DNA from: Candidatus Sumerlaeota bacterium
Lineage (GTDB): Bacteria > Sumerlaeota > Sumerlaeia > Sumerlaeales > Sumerlaeaceae
Assembly: GCA_017161655.1 (NCBI GenBank)
Contig: JADFCV010000008.1
Location: forward strand, 1 to 58,824
DNA length: 58,824 nucleotides
Reading direction: 5' to 3'
A program made the position numbers and the translations under genes. Under the pieces are notes generated by a model. That model searched no databases. It had not been told where the DNA came from and saw only the letters and a list, made by a program, of their open reading frames with translations. Shown here piece after piece: positions 1 to 8,336 of the stretch. Positions within the stretch are counted from its first letter, which is position 1; every line of letters starts with the position of its first letter.

Positions 1-2
1 GC

Positions 3-662
3 AACAACATCAGAAACGAAAGACATTTCTACATTCTTGGAATCTGCTTCGTGTTTGGATTTGTGATTACATTACTTAGTAAATACTCGATCGTTATCTT
101 GTGTCCTTTGCTGACACTAATCCGCCCATTTCGCTGTCGCCTAGGACTTGACCGACGGTCAGCCTGTATATTGACAAATTCCTATCTTCTTGGGTGTATT
201 ACCTTACCAGTTGTGTTTGTTATTTGGTATGGGTTGCACGCAAACGGGACGCTTGTGCAAAATTATTCATCGATAGAAAATCTGTACAGCACTGCTCTAG
301 AAAAACTTGACATCTTAGTCCCACAAGGAGAGCGCATTAATCTTATTTTCAGCAAAAATGACGAGAAAGGGGTATCAATTGCTACATACTTTACTTACTT
401 GAAAAAGCAGAACAGAAATTTTGCCTTTAGGAACTCTTTTGTCGAGATTCCTCGCGGCGAATGGGTATTCATGACCACTGACAGTCCCGGATTCAACAAG
501 GCGAAAAAGCAGTGTGTTCCGATTTGGGAAGGGGAGTATCGCAAGGAGACAATTCTACCTGCTGTTTATCAGGATTGGCGGCGGTCTTTATGGGATATGG
601 AGTCTACCGGGACTGTGAGAATAAAGGTGAATAAAGCTGTTTTTTTGGGGAAAAGAATTTAA
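3..662 (+). CDS. Membrane glycosyltransferase-like protein, C-terminal part (5' end outside the window)
   Basis: The frame is open from the left edge, so the gene starts outside the window; the first in-frame start candidate is a GTG at 51. Two strongly hydrophobic segments are visible, one around the motif LSKYSIVILCPLL and one around LLGCITLPVVFVIWYG. They are followed by about 140 residues of soluble sequence with no recognisable motif. A hydrophobic helix carrying a K-Y-(S/T) motif followed by a Pro is typical of ArnT/PMT-type (GT39-like) lipid-linked-sugar glycosyltransferases, which suggests an inner-membrane enzyme with a periplasmic C-terminal domain. The gene is visibly more A+T-rich than everything downstream, which may mean horizontal origin. 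The family call rests on one motif and on topology; another polytopic membrane protein is possible. Confidence 0.5.
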   Translation, partial: NNIRNERHFYILGICFVFGFVITLLSKYSIVILCPLLTLIRPFRCRLGLDRRSACILTNSYLLGCITLPVVFVIWYGLHANGTLVQNYSSIENLYSTALEKLDILVPQGERINLIFSKNDEKGVSIATYFTYLKKQNRNFAFRNSFVEIPRGEWVFMTTDSPGFNKAKKQCVPIWEGEYRKETILPAVYQDWRRSLWDMESTGTVRIKVNKAVFLGKRI

Positions 663-882
663 AAACGTCTATCAGGAACAGACTTCCTTTCTGCCCGTTA
701 TTATGTCTTCATGAAGCTTAAGGGTTTTGCTCGGCCATGATCCTTTGGATCTAACACTGCCATGAACAGGAACAAAGGAGTTTATGAACCTCATTTGAAA
801 TGCGAGAGGGAGCATCGCTTTCTTTGTATTTAGCAATTTATAAGAGTTGAGCTTAGTGAGAGCCATTTGTCATGGCAATTAG

Positions 883-2421
883 GTGTCTGTGGTAAATTTT
901 CGCCAACGCCAACGCATTGAGTTGCTGCTGAGCGCCGAACGGGGCGCCATGCGCAAACCGTTTGGCGCTCAGCGCATGGCAGGGGTAGTTTTCCCCAACA
1001 CTTACCATGTCGGCATGTCAAATCTGGGGTTCCAGTACTTGCACCGGCTCATTAACGCCCATCCCAATTGGGCTGCCGAACGCTTCTTCACGGACTTTGA
1101 TCCCGCTCTCTCGCTCGAACACCTTCGCTCGCCAGCGGATTTCGAACTGCTTTTTTTCACCGTGGCGTTTGAGCTCGACTATCTTAACATTGTGGAATTT
1201 TTCGAACGTGCCCGAATCCCACTCTTCACTGAGGAGCGGGGACCGGAATATCCGCTCATCGTTTGCGGTGGGGTCTGCGTGGATGTGAACCACCACCCCA
1301 TCTATCCCTTTGTGGACATCCTGGTGAACGCAGAAGCGGAGGCCATCCTTTACGACCTCTTGCAGCTCTACGAAGAAGCAGGGGATAACAGGCGACGGTT
1401 TCTTCAAGATGTTCGCCGGCTTCCTGGCGTCGAAGTCACCTACGGAGCGTGCCAACGTTACGATTTAGACCCTCCCCCCATCGAGGAGCAACGCGCCCCT
1501 CTCCCTGATCGGGTGGAAGCAAGAGAGTTCTGGAGCTCACCTCTTTGCTCGCATATTCTCACACCGCACACGGAATTCTCGGACATGTGCCTGGTGGAGC
1601 TTGCCCGTGGCTGTCCCTACCGTTGCACATTTTGCTTTGTCGGCCACAACCTGAATCCCTACCGAACCGTTCCGCTTGACGCACTGAAAACGTGGATTGC
1701 CGAGCGCACCGGCATGGCAAAACGCTTTGGCTTCGTCGCAAGTGCCGTCGCCTCGCATCCACAGATTGATGAGCTGTGTGAGTATTGTGATGAACTCGGT
1801 GTGGCCGTCTCCTACTCGAGTCTGCGCGCCGAAGATGTGACGTTGCCAATGCTGAGAACGCTCGCCCGGAGTGGCGCGCAAATGCTCACAGTGGCGCCGG
1901 AAGCAGGGTCATTCCGTCTGCGGCGCCTTTTGGGAAAAGCTCGCCTACCCGACGAGCGCCTGTTCTGGGTCATTGAGCAGGCGCTGCGCCTTGGCATCCC
2001 GAACCTGAAGATGTATTTTATGCTCGGTCTACCCACGGAAACAGAAGAGGATGTTTTGGCCATTCCGGACCTGATCGCGCGGCTTCGCAAAGAATTCGTC
2101 GCCGGGTCTCGGGAGCATGGGCGCATCGGTGCTCTGGCACTCAACATTGGCGTGTTTGTGCCAATTCCCAAAACGCCCTTAGCGAAATTTGACCCACTAC
2201 CAGAAGAGTTGACGCGGCGGCACCTGCGCCTCCTTGAGCGTCAGCTGCGGCGGCTTGATAACGTGCGATTCACTCTGCCGAGCCTGACACTCGCCAGGAT
2301 TCAACGTCTTCTTGTGCAAGGCGATCTCCGGACCGCAGACTTCCTCCGCTTAGCGCACTGCTGCAAGAAGAACTGGCGAGAGGCACTGCGCGAGTGGGAG
2401 AAAGTGGCGGCTCAGGCTTAA
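883..2421 (+). CDS. B12-binding-type radical SAM protein (COG1032-like)
   Basis: A 512-aa protein with a radical SAM cluster motif C-x3-C-x2-C at C244, C248 and C251 (ARGCPYRCTFCFVG), which binds the [4Fe-4S] cluster that cleaves S-adenosylmethionine. The N-terminal 200 residues (FPNTYHVGMSNLGFQYL, later IVCGGVCVDVNHHPI) look like the cobalamin-binding-type Rossmann region found ahead of the radical SAM barrel in the COG1032 superfamily. The barrel continues with SGAQMLTVAPEAGS and LKMYFMLGLPTETEEDV, both usual in this group. The start is a GTG at 883 with no convincing ribosome-binding site; an ATG at residue 23 is an alternative. Relatives are often fused to or followed by a DUF2344 domain, and no such domain is present here. 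The substrate cannot be read from the sequence. Confidence 0.85.
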   Translation: MSVVNFRQRQRIELLLSAERGAMRKPFGAQRMAGVVFPNTYHVGMSNLGFQYLHRLINAHPNWAAERFFTDFDPALSLEHLRSPADFELLFFTVAFELDYLNIVEFFERARIPLFTEERGPEYPLIVCGGVCVDVNHHPIYPFVDILVNAEAEAILYDLLQLYEEAGDNRRRFLQDVRRLPGVEVTYGACQRYDLDPPPIEEQRAPLPDRVEAREFWSSPLCSHILTPHTEFSDMCLVELARGCPYRCTFCFVGHNLNPYRTVPLDALKTWIAERTGMAKRFGFVASAVASHPQIDELCEYCDELGVAVSYSSLRAEDVTLPMLRTLARSGAQMLTVAPEAGSFRLRRLLGKARLPDERLFWVIEQALRLGIPNLKMYFMLGLPTETEEDVLAIPDLIARLRKEFVAGSREHGRIGALALNIGVFVPIPKTPLAKFDPLPEELTRRHLRLLERQLRRLDNVRFTLPSLTLARIQRLLVQGDLRTADFLRLAHCCKKNWREALREWEKVAAQA

Positions 2422-2635
2422 GGGAAACGTGAACATGTCGTGGCAACTCCTCGCTCGGCAGAAAGACGCTGGCCTTAGGCGCGATATGACGAAAACCACT
2501 ATGCGACTCGCAATTGCCCGGAGGAAGAAATACCCCCTTGTCATCCCACAGGCAACTCCTCGCACAAGTTTTCCGAATGCTTTTGCACGGCAGATTGTAT
2601 GAGCGTTTGCATTCATTACGGACGTAGCGCTGAGC

Positions 2636-2711
2636 GTCCCCATCGTCTAGAGGCCTAGGACATCGCCCTTTCACGGCGATAACAGGGGTTCGAATCCCCT
2701 TGGGGACGCCA
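2636..2711 (+). tRNA. tRNA-Glu (anticodon UUC)
   Basis: A complete cloverleaf can be folded. The acceptor strand 2636-2642 (GTCCCCA) pairs with 2701-2707 (TGGGGAC), followed by discriminator G and an encoded CCA at 2709-2711. The anticodon stem TCGCC/GGCGA encloses the loop CTTTCAC, with anticodon TTC at 2670-2672. The T-arm carries the canonical GGTTCGAAT. It stands alone, 32 bp ahead of the EamA transporter gene. Confidence 0.97.
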
Positions 2712-2743
2712 ATTTTGTTTCCGGGAAAAGTGGAGATCTGGCG

Positions 2744-3634
2744 ATGTGGCGGCTGACAGGACGCGAGCGTGGAATCGTTGCCCTGCTTGCAGCCACATTT
2801 TTCTGGGGCACCTCGATTGTTGCTGCTCGAATTATCCTGCGCGATGTCCAGCCTCTTGTTTTGTCACACTTGGGCGCGCTGGTCAGCGCGACGACACTGC
2901 TTCTCCCCCTTGCGTTCGTTGCTCCCCACCTTCTTCACGTCCGCCGACAAGATGTGTGGAAGTTCATTGTTCTTGGTGGGGGCGCTTTTGCGTTAGGAGG
3001 TATTTTCATCAACATTGGCATTCAACGCACCAGTGCTGCCACCGCGGCAACCCTTCAGTATCTTGCGCCCGCAATGACATTGACCTACGGGTGGACCACA
3101 GGAACAGAAAAGGTGCATGCGTGGAAAGTCGGCGCTGTGTTTCTCACCATCGCGGGCGCGGCTCTCACAACCGGCGTGGTGTTTGGACAATTTGTTTATG
3201 ATCCCGTCGGGATTCTTGCCGCGATTGGCTCAGCCGCCTGTTTTTCCTTCATCACGGTCTTTTCAAAATCCTTCGCATCACGCTACCATCCTGCGGCTTT
3301 CACCGGACTGACCTTCTTGGCTATGGGGATCGCCTACTTTGCTGTGGAACCGGCAGCCACATTTGAGTTTATCCAGACGCGCCCTCAAATGGCATGCTGG
3401 ATCGCGGGCTATTCTATTTTGCTGGGTGTGCTGCCAACCATGCTTTACTTCTACGCTCTGAGGTGGGTGGAAGCAACCGCGGCCACCATTGTGCTTTCTT
3501 TCGAAATCGTTGTGACATCGGTGCTCGGCTGGCTGTGGCTGGGGGAAAGACTGGCGGTGTGGCAAGTGATTGGAGCCGCACTGGTTATTACAGCCGTCAT
3601 CATCATTGAGCGCCAGCGCAACGAGGTCGCCTGA
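2744..3634 (+). CDS. EamA/DMT-superfamily transporter
   Basis: A 296-aa protein made almost entirely of hydrophobic helices, about ten in all, arranged as two EamA repeats (roughly residues 9-145 and 155-290). The first repeat begins LLAATFFWGTSIVAARIIL, the W-G-(S/T) signature of drug/metabolite transporters. The second contains GILAAIGSAACFSF and ends in LGWLWLGERLAVWQVIGAALVITAVI, the usual last two helices. Such inner-membrane proteins export amino acids, metabolites or drugs; the substrate cannot be predicted. The ATG follows tRNA-Glu closely. The length is normal for the family. Confidence 0.9.
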   Translation: MWRLTGRERGIVALLAATFFWGTSIVAARIILRDVQPLVLSHLGALVSATTLLLPLAFVAPHLLHVRRQDVWKFIVLGGGAFALGGIFINIGIQRTSAATAATLQYLAPAMTLTYGWTTGTEKVHAWKVGAVFLTIAGAALTTGVVFGQFVYDPVGILAAIGSAACFSFITVFSKSFASRYHPAAFTGLTFLAMGIAYFAVEPAATFEFIQTRPQMACWIAGYSILLGVLPTMLYFYALRWVEATAATIVLSFEIVVTSVLGWLWLGERLAVWQVIGAALVITAVIIIERQRNEVA

Positions 3635-3783
3635 CATTTTTCCCCGCCGAGTCTCTTGCAGCTAGCACTTCCTGACTCTGTCAACCTCGTGCCAATCCCA
3701 CACGTCAAAGCCCCGAGGCTGGATCGTGACGACACAGTGCGGCTTTGCCTGCGCAAGACCTAACGCACTGAGGAGAAGCAGCG

Positions 3784-4611
3784 ATGACGAGAGGGAAGTG
3801 GATCGCTGCGGGGATAATAAGCGTTCTCTTACTGCTCATCTGTGTTTTACGTTTTTGGGGAACTCCAGCAATCCGAGACAAAATCATAAGAGAAATGAAA
3901 AGTGGCCCTCCTTCCTCGAGCGTTTCGCGTTTGGCAATCTGGCTGTTTGATAATCCCATCATGGCGGACCGCGAAACACGGCCCTTCGTATTACTCGTGC
4001 ATACGCTGGCCTTAGACCAAGAGGGCAAAAAAGGGGAATGCCTAACCTATGCCGAGAAATTGCTCGAGTTCACTGATTCATCGCCCCAGTCCGTCCAGTG
4101 GAGCTCGATCGCACTTTCCGTGATCGTCAACAACTCCGTCCAGAACGGCAAACCCGCCCAAGCTCAAGCAGCGCTCAAACGCTGGCTACAGCGAATGGAA
4201 GAAACGTGCGGGAAAGATCATCCAAGACTCGTCAGACCCTTCAGTCTGGTTTTGAACTGTCTCGTTTTCAATCCCTTGACCAAAGACGAAGCCAAGAAGT
4301 TAGCAGAAAAAGTGATTGCCATCATCCTGAAGCATGGCGGTCCAAACGACCCTGCTTTGCGCCAGCCTTTGGAAGCACTGAGAAACATCGCCCTCCTGGA
4401 AATGAATTGGGACGAAGCTATCCGTGCGGCGGAACAACTTAAGCAACTCGATATGCGTCTGGCAGGCAGCAATTCTGATCTCACCGAACTACGGTACCTG
4501 AAAGAGCTGCTTTTTCTGACAGAAAAGAAAAATGATGACGCCAAAGCGCTGGAGCTTTCCGCGCAGGTTGTCGACAAAGCGATCAACCTCGCGCGCAGTA
4601 GGAAAGTATAG
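3784..4611 (+). CDS. Membrane-anchored helical-repeat protein, N-terminal part of a gene split by an in-frame TAG
   Basis: A 275-aa product beginning with a signal anchor (IAAGIISVLLLLICVL, residues 7-22). It continues with Ala/Leu/Glu-rich amphipathic helices of TPR-like character, for example an ALDQEGKKGECLTYAEKLLEF stretch and AQAALKRWLQRMEETCGKDHPRL, the latter resembling Kinesin-light-chain-type TPRs. A good ribosome-binding site (GAGGAG) precedes the ATG. The frame stops at TAG 4609-4611, and the same frame then stays open to 5025 with the same repeat-like composition. The full unit would be about 413 aa. It is either a recent nonsense mutation, a sequencing error or a readthrough site. 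A scaffold role at the membrane is only a guess. Confidence 0.6.
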   Translation: MTRGKWIAAGIISVLLLLICVLRFWGTPAIRDKIIREMKSGPPSSSVSRLAIWLFDNPIMADRETRPFVLLVHTLALDQEGKKGECLTYAEKLLEFTDSSPQSVQWSSIALSVIVNNSVQNGKPAQAQAALKRWLQRMEETCGKDHPRLVRPFSLVLNCLVFNPLTKDEAKKLAEKVIAIILKHGGPNDPALRQPLEALRNIALLEMNWDEAIRAAEQLKQLDMRLAGSNSDLTELRYLKELLFLTEKKNDDAKALELSAQVVDKAINLARSRKV

Positions 4612-4623
4612 GTCAACGAAGCA

Positions 4624-5025
4624 TTGACGTCAACCAAGCACGCAGCACTTCTGGCAAGCAAGTTCGGCCAGCACGACCAAGCAGCGGCCTGGTTGCAAAA
4701 CGCGATGGGCTTACCCGGCTTCGACGAGAGAGTTTCGCCAGCCATTCGTGCTGATTGCTATCTGACATTGGCCGAAGAACTCTCAGAGACAGCGCGCTTC
4801 AGCCAGATGAGAGAATCGCTCGCCAGAGCTGTGGCACTGGGGAAAACTTTGCCAGGAGCAGAGAGAGACGATTTATCAAAGCGGTTGGAAGCCTTCGAAT
4901 CGAATCTGCGGCAAAATGGGCGCTCCCAGCTCGCCGATGAAGTGCGAAGTCTGGCAGTGAGCGCCCACGAACACTCACAAAGCGATCTGCGAACGACACA
5001 AGCCAACGCCCAAGTGTCCAGATAG
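4624..5025 (+). CDS. C-terminal part of the split helical-repeat protein
   Basis: This segment is in the same frame as the gene ending at the TAG of 4609-4611 and follows it after four sense codons. The only local start is a TTG at 4624 without a ribosome-binding site, so independent translation is doubtful. The 133 residues are helical and TPR-like (AALLASKFGQHDQAAAWLQNA, then AIRADCYLTLAEELSETARF) and continue the pattern of the upstream part without a break. I read it as the distal half of the same gene. It is not obviously decayed in any other way: there is no frameshift and the composition is unchanged. Confidence 0.5.
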   Translation: MTSTKHAALLASKFGQHDQAAAWLQNAMGLPGFDERVSPAIRADCYLTLAEELSETARFSQMRESLARAVALGKTLPGAERDDLSKRLEAFESNLRQNGRSQLADEVRSLAVSAHEHSQSDLRTTQANAQVSR

Positions 5026-5225
5026 GAGATTCCGCATGCCCCCGCATGACACATCGGCCTATTTCGCAATGTCGTTCGGCTTGCAGAGCAGAGCGATTCT
5101 CTGACCAGGAACACCTTTCGAGAAAAAGCTTTCTCGCCAGCAGCTAAAGAGCGAGGAGAGGCTCCCCCCCCACAACGTGTCATTTCGGTTGCGACTGCTT
5201 TGCGCCGGGACGAGTCTGATTCATT

Positions 5226-6710
5226 ATGAAACGAAAAGTCCTCATGATGGGAGTTCTTGCTTTGGCCGTGGCACGCATTGTATCTGCACAACTCTCGCCT
5301 GGCGAATATGGGCGTGAATTCACGAGCAGTGACGATGGCACCACTCAACCTTACCGGCTTTTTGTTCCGCAGGCCGCCGCCGAGACATCGCAAGCTTTAC
5401 CCCTCGTGGTTGTTCTTCATGGCTGGGGTGTGGATGAACACGCATGGTTCAAATTCACGCCAGTGAAACGTGTGGCCGATGAATTTGGGTTCGTGGTGGC
5501 AGCGCCCTATGCGCGGGGCAACTGGTGGTACCGCGGCCCCGCCGAGAGTGATGTTCTCGACATTGTCCAGGACGTGCGCAAATCTCTTCGCATCGACTCG
5601 CGACGAATCTATCTCGCCGGCCACTCGATGGGCGGATGGGGAACGTGGCACATCGGGTTGCGACATCCCGACATCTTCGCGGCCATCGCACCAATGGCCG
5701 CCTTTGATCCCGCGGAGGAGATCATCGCGGCAGCAACCCTTGCGCCCTATGTTATTCACGACGCTGTAGATCCCATTGTGCCGGTTGAACAATCACGCCG
5801 CCCCGTGGCACGCCTGGCCGAGTTTGGGATTTCCCACGTCTATCGCGAGGAGATCGGGTACGGCCACGCGAGCCGAATGATTGGCGACAACTTGCGGCGT
5901 GTTTTCGCCTGGTTCCAAGAGCACCCCCATCAGCTTAAGCCAAGGCGCCTTGCTCTCGCTTCGCGTGTGGGTAACAAGCGCGACCGCTGGTTGCATTTGG
6001 CAGCGACGGAGACATGGCCGATGCTTGCGACGATCGACAGTTTTGTTGACGCCGAGGGCAAAGTTGCCGTGCGAACCCACAACGTGAAAGCCTTCGCTGT
6101 GAGCGCAGATGATCTCCCCGCAAGTGCCACGCGCCCACTTCGGATAGTGGTTGATCGCAATGAGCTTGCCACGTCCCTCACCCAAGGATGGTTGGTCGTG
6201 AATTACGACCGAAAACAACGGGCGTGGAGCTGGAAGAGCAGCGAAGCAGCGCCTGAACCAACTCCGCTTCCCCCCATGCGCGGGCCCATTGCTGAGCGAC
6301 TTGTTGAGGCCCATGCAAACGACAAGCTCGCCACCGCTGTTGCAGAAATCCTGCGTGAACATTTCGCTGCCGACGTCTGTGTGCTGGACGCGGATAAAAT
6401 CCGCGTGGGAAAAGGTGGACTTACACCAGAGAAGTTGCTCGATGCCTGGGTCTACCCAGAGGAGCACCTCATTCGCGTGCGTATTGCGTCAGAGAAGATT
6501 GGACGACTGAGTGAGCTGATATCCAAAGGGCGTCCCCTTGTTGTGCCCGAAGAAATCGCACAATCGACAAAGAAATCCGTCACGGTTGTTTGTCCGCTCG
6601 CCATTGCGCGGCAGGCCGGGCTTGACCAGGAAAAAGGCGCAGAACACATCGCCCCGACAATCGGTGAAATCCTGGCGGCCCTGGCAACCCAGACGAAGTT
6701 CCCACAATAG
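5226..6710 (+). CDS. Secreted alpha/beta-hydrolase (esterase/prolyl-oligopeptidase-like)
   Basis: A 494-aa protein with a cleavable signal peptide (MKRKVLMMGVLALAVARIVSA). Residues 25-235 form an alpha/beta-hydrolase domain. An oxyanion-type HGWG follows the LVVVLHG strand, the nucleophile elbow is GHSMGG with Ser134, and Asp182 (in HDAVDPIVP) and His214 (GYGHA) complete a plausible triad. This arrangement is typical of poly(3-hydroxybutyrate)-depolymerase-like and feruloyl-esterase-like secreted enzymes. The remaining 260 residues match nothing I know; they contain LRIVVDRNELAT and a Lys/Glu-rich end. The product would act in the periplasm or outside on an ester or peptide. It is probably monocistronic. 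Confidence 0.8.
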   Translation: MKRKVLMMGVLALAVARIVSAQLSPGEYGREFTSSDDGTTQPYRLFVPQAAAETSQALPLVVVLHGWGVDEHAWFKFTPVKRVADEFGFVVAAPYARGNWWYRGPAESDVLDIVQDVRKSLRIDSRRIYLAGHSMGGWGTWHIGLRHPDIFAAIAPMAAFDPAEEIIAAATLAPYVIHDAVDPIVPVEQSRRPVARLAEFGISHVYREEIGYGHASRMIGDNLRRVFAWFQEHPHQLKPRRLALASRVGNKRDRWLHLAATETWPMLATIDSFVDAEGKVAVRTHNVKAFAVSADDLPASATRPLRIVVDRNELATSLTQGWLVVNYDRKQRAWSWKSSEAAPEPTPLPPMRGPIAERLVEAHANDKLATAVAEILREHFAADVCVLDADKIRVGKGGLTPEKLLDAWVYPEEHLIRVRIASEKIGRLSELISKGRPLVVPEEIAQSTKKSVTVVCPLAIARQAGLDQEKGAEHIAPTIGEILAALATQTKFPQ

Positions 6711-6770
6711 TGTGTTCGGCCCTATTCTCTGACGGCCCTTACCATCTGAGGACTGAAAGCACGCCTTCGC

Positions 6771-8048
6771 CTATGACTCAAAGCGACCAGCGTATGCCTT
6801 GAAATCGAGCACGGCACCGCTCCTGCGAGCTTCTTCAGCAGCGAAGGCCAGGAGATGCCCCGCGACAGCAATCTGGAGAGAGCGGTCTGCCTCGTCGAAA
6901 TTCTCTTCGCGCACGAGCCGAACACAGTTGCGCATGACTCCCCAATCGCCACCACCATGCGCGCTCGTGCCGGCCGACACACGATGGGTTTCCGTCGGAA
7001 TTTCCGGCCACACACCCTGGACAAAGCGCTCGATGCGCAATTCGTTCCGTTCGAAATGCCCATGAAGCTCGCCCTCACCACCGACCACGCGCAGACTGCG
7101 ATAAAAATGCGCCGTGCATCCCGCCACGGTGAAATTGAGCATCGTGCCATTCTCAAACTCCACACAGACGATCTGATGATCCACCACATCATTGTCGCAG
7201 CGGAACACACAGCGGCCGTAGGGACCTTGTTCCAGGGCTTTGCGCCGTGCCTCGAAGGACTTGTCCAGCGAGATGACACTCACTGGCCACTCGGTGCATT
7301 CTCCCAGGTACATGGCTGGTGCGTAGAACGGACAAGTCGCTTCTGCTGGACATCCCTCATGACACCGCAGCGGTGCTCCCTTTGGGGCATTCTCTTCGCG
7401 GAAAAAGCGGCGCTCACCCACCGACGAAACCCGCCGCGGCGTAGCCCCCACGAGCCACGTGGCGAGATCCATATCGTGGCAGGTCTTGGTTAGCACGAGG
7501 GGACCGCTTTCATCGTAGCGCCGCCAATTGCCCCGCACAAAACTGTGGGCAAAATGCCAGTATGCCACGTTCTCAGTTAAGGTCATCACCAGCGGCTGAC
7601 CAATCGCACCGCGGTCGAGCAGCTCCTTTGCCCTGGCGTAAAACGCCGTGTAACGCAGCGGATGCACAACTTGCACGATGCGTCGCCGGCGGCGTGCTTC
7701 ACGCGCTATGGCCACGCATCCCTCAGGCGTGTGGGCCATTGGCTTTTCTAGTAGCAGGTGATAACCAGCCGCAAGCGCGCCCAGACTCGATTCTACGTGA
7801 GTGCGATCCATCGTGCTGTTGACGCACAGAGGCGCGAGAGGTGGGCGGGCGAGGAGATCTTGCCAGGACGCAAACTGGCGCTCCGGTGGAATACCGTGAT
7901 CTGCAGCAAAGGCCCGACGACGCTCCTCGTTGGGTTCAGCCACGGCAACGAATTTCATGAGATGCGGATGCCGGAGCGCAAATGCTCCAAATGCTTCACG
8001 CCCACGCTGGCCGGCACCGAGTAACACCGCTTCGACTGGCTTCATCAT
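6771..8048 (-). CDS. Gfo/Idh/MocA-family NAD(P)-dependent oxidoreductase
   Basis: 425 aa if started at the ATG 8048-8046, which has the ribosome-binding site GGGGAG at the right distance; a TTG further upstream (8066) lies across that site and is less likely. The N-terminal Rossmann fold is seen in VLLGAGQRGREAFGAFA, and the family motif EKPMA appears near residue 105, followed by a Gfo-type C-terminal beta-sheet domain (TKTCHDMDLATWLVG, with the catalytic-type His in CHD). An inserted Cys cluster, CHEGCPAEATCPFYAP, is reminiscent of a subgroup of these dehydrogenases with a Cys-rich loop. The enzymes oxidise or reduce sugars, inositols or derivatives; the substrate is unknown. Confidence 0.88.
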   Translation of the reverse strand: MMKPVEAVLLGAGQRGREAFGAFALRHPHLMKFVAVAEPNEERRRAFAADHGIPPERQFASWQDLLARPPLAPLCVNSTMDRTHVESSLGALAAGYHLLLEKPMAHTPEGCVAIAREARRRRRIVQVVHPLRYTAFYARAKELLDRGAIGQPLVMTLTENVAYWHFAHSFVRGNWRRYDESGPLVLTKTCHDMDLATWLVGATPRRVSSVGERRFFREENAPKGAPLRCHEGCPAEATCPFYAPAMYLGECTEWPVSVISLDKSFEARRKALEQGPYGRCVFRCDNDVVDHQIVCVEFENGTMLNFTVAGCTAHFYRSLRVVGGEGELHGHFERNELRIERFVQGVWPEIPTETHRVSAGTSAHGGGDWGVMRNCVRLVREENFDEADRSLQIAVAGHLLAFAAEEARRSGAVLDFKAYAGRFES

Positions 8049-8336
8049 TGTGGCAACTCCCCTCAAAGGATTTCTATGGAGCTCTTGGGCCTCATTCCGA
8101 ACATGAACGTCGGGCTATCAAAGGAATTTTCACAGTGGTGAAAGACGGCGACTGAGGGAGCCTGGCTGAGGAAGGAAGCGGCGCCACAGCCAACATTGGT
8201 TTGGCACAAAGCATCCTGCTCAAACAACTTTGCGTTTGCGCCGGCACCTTGTTACCAAGAAGTTGTAAATTGCTATGGCGATAGACGCCAGTGGTGTTAG
8301 CTGGCCAATCTTTTCTCGTTAGGCGGATGCCTGGAC

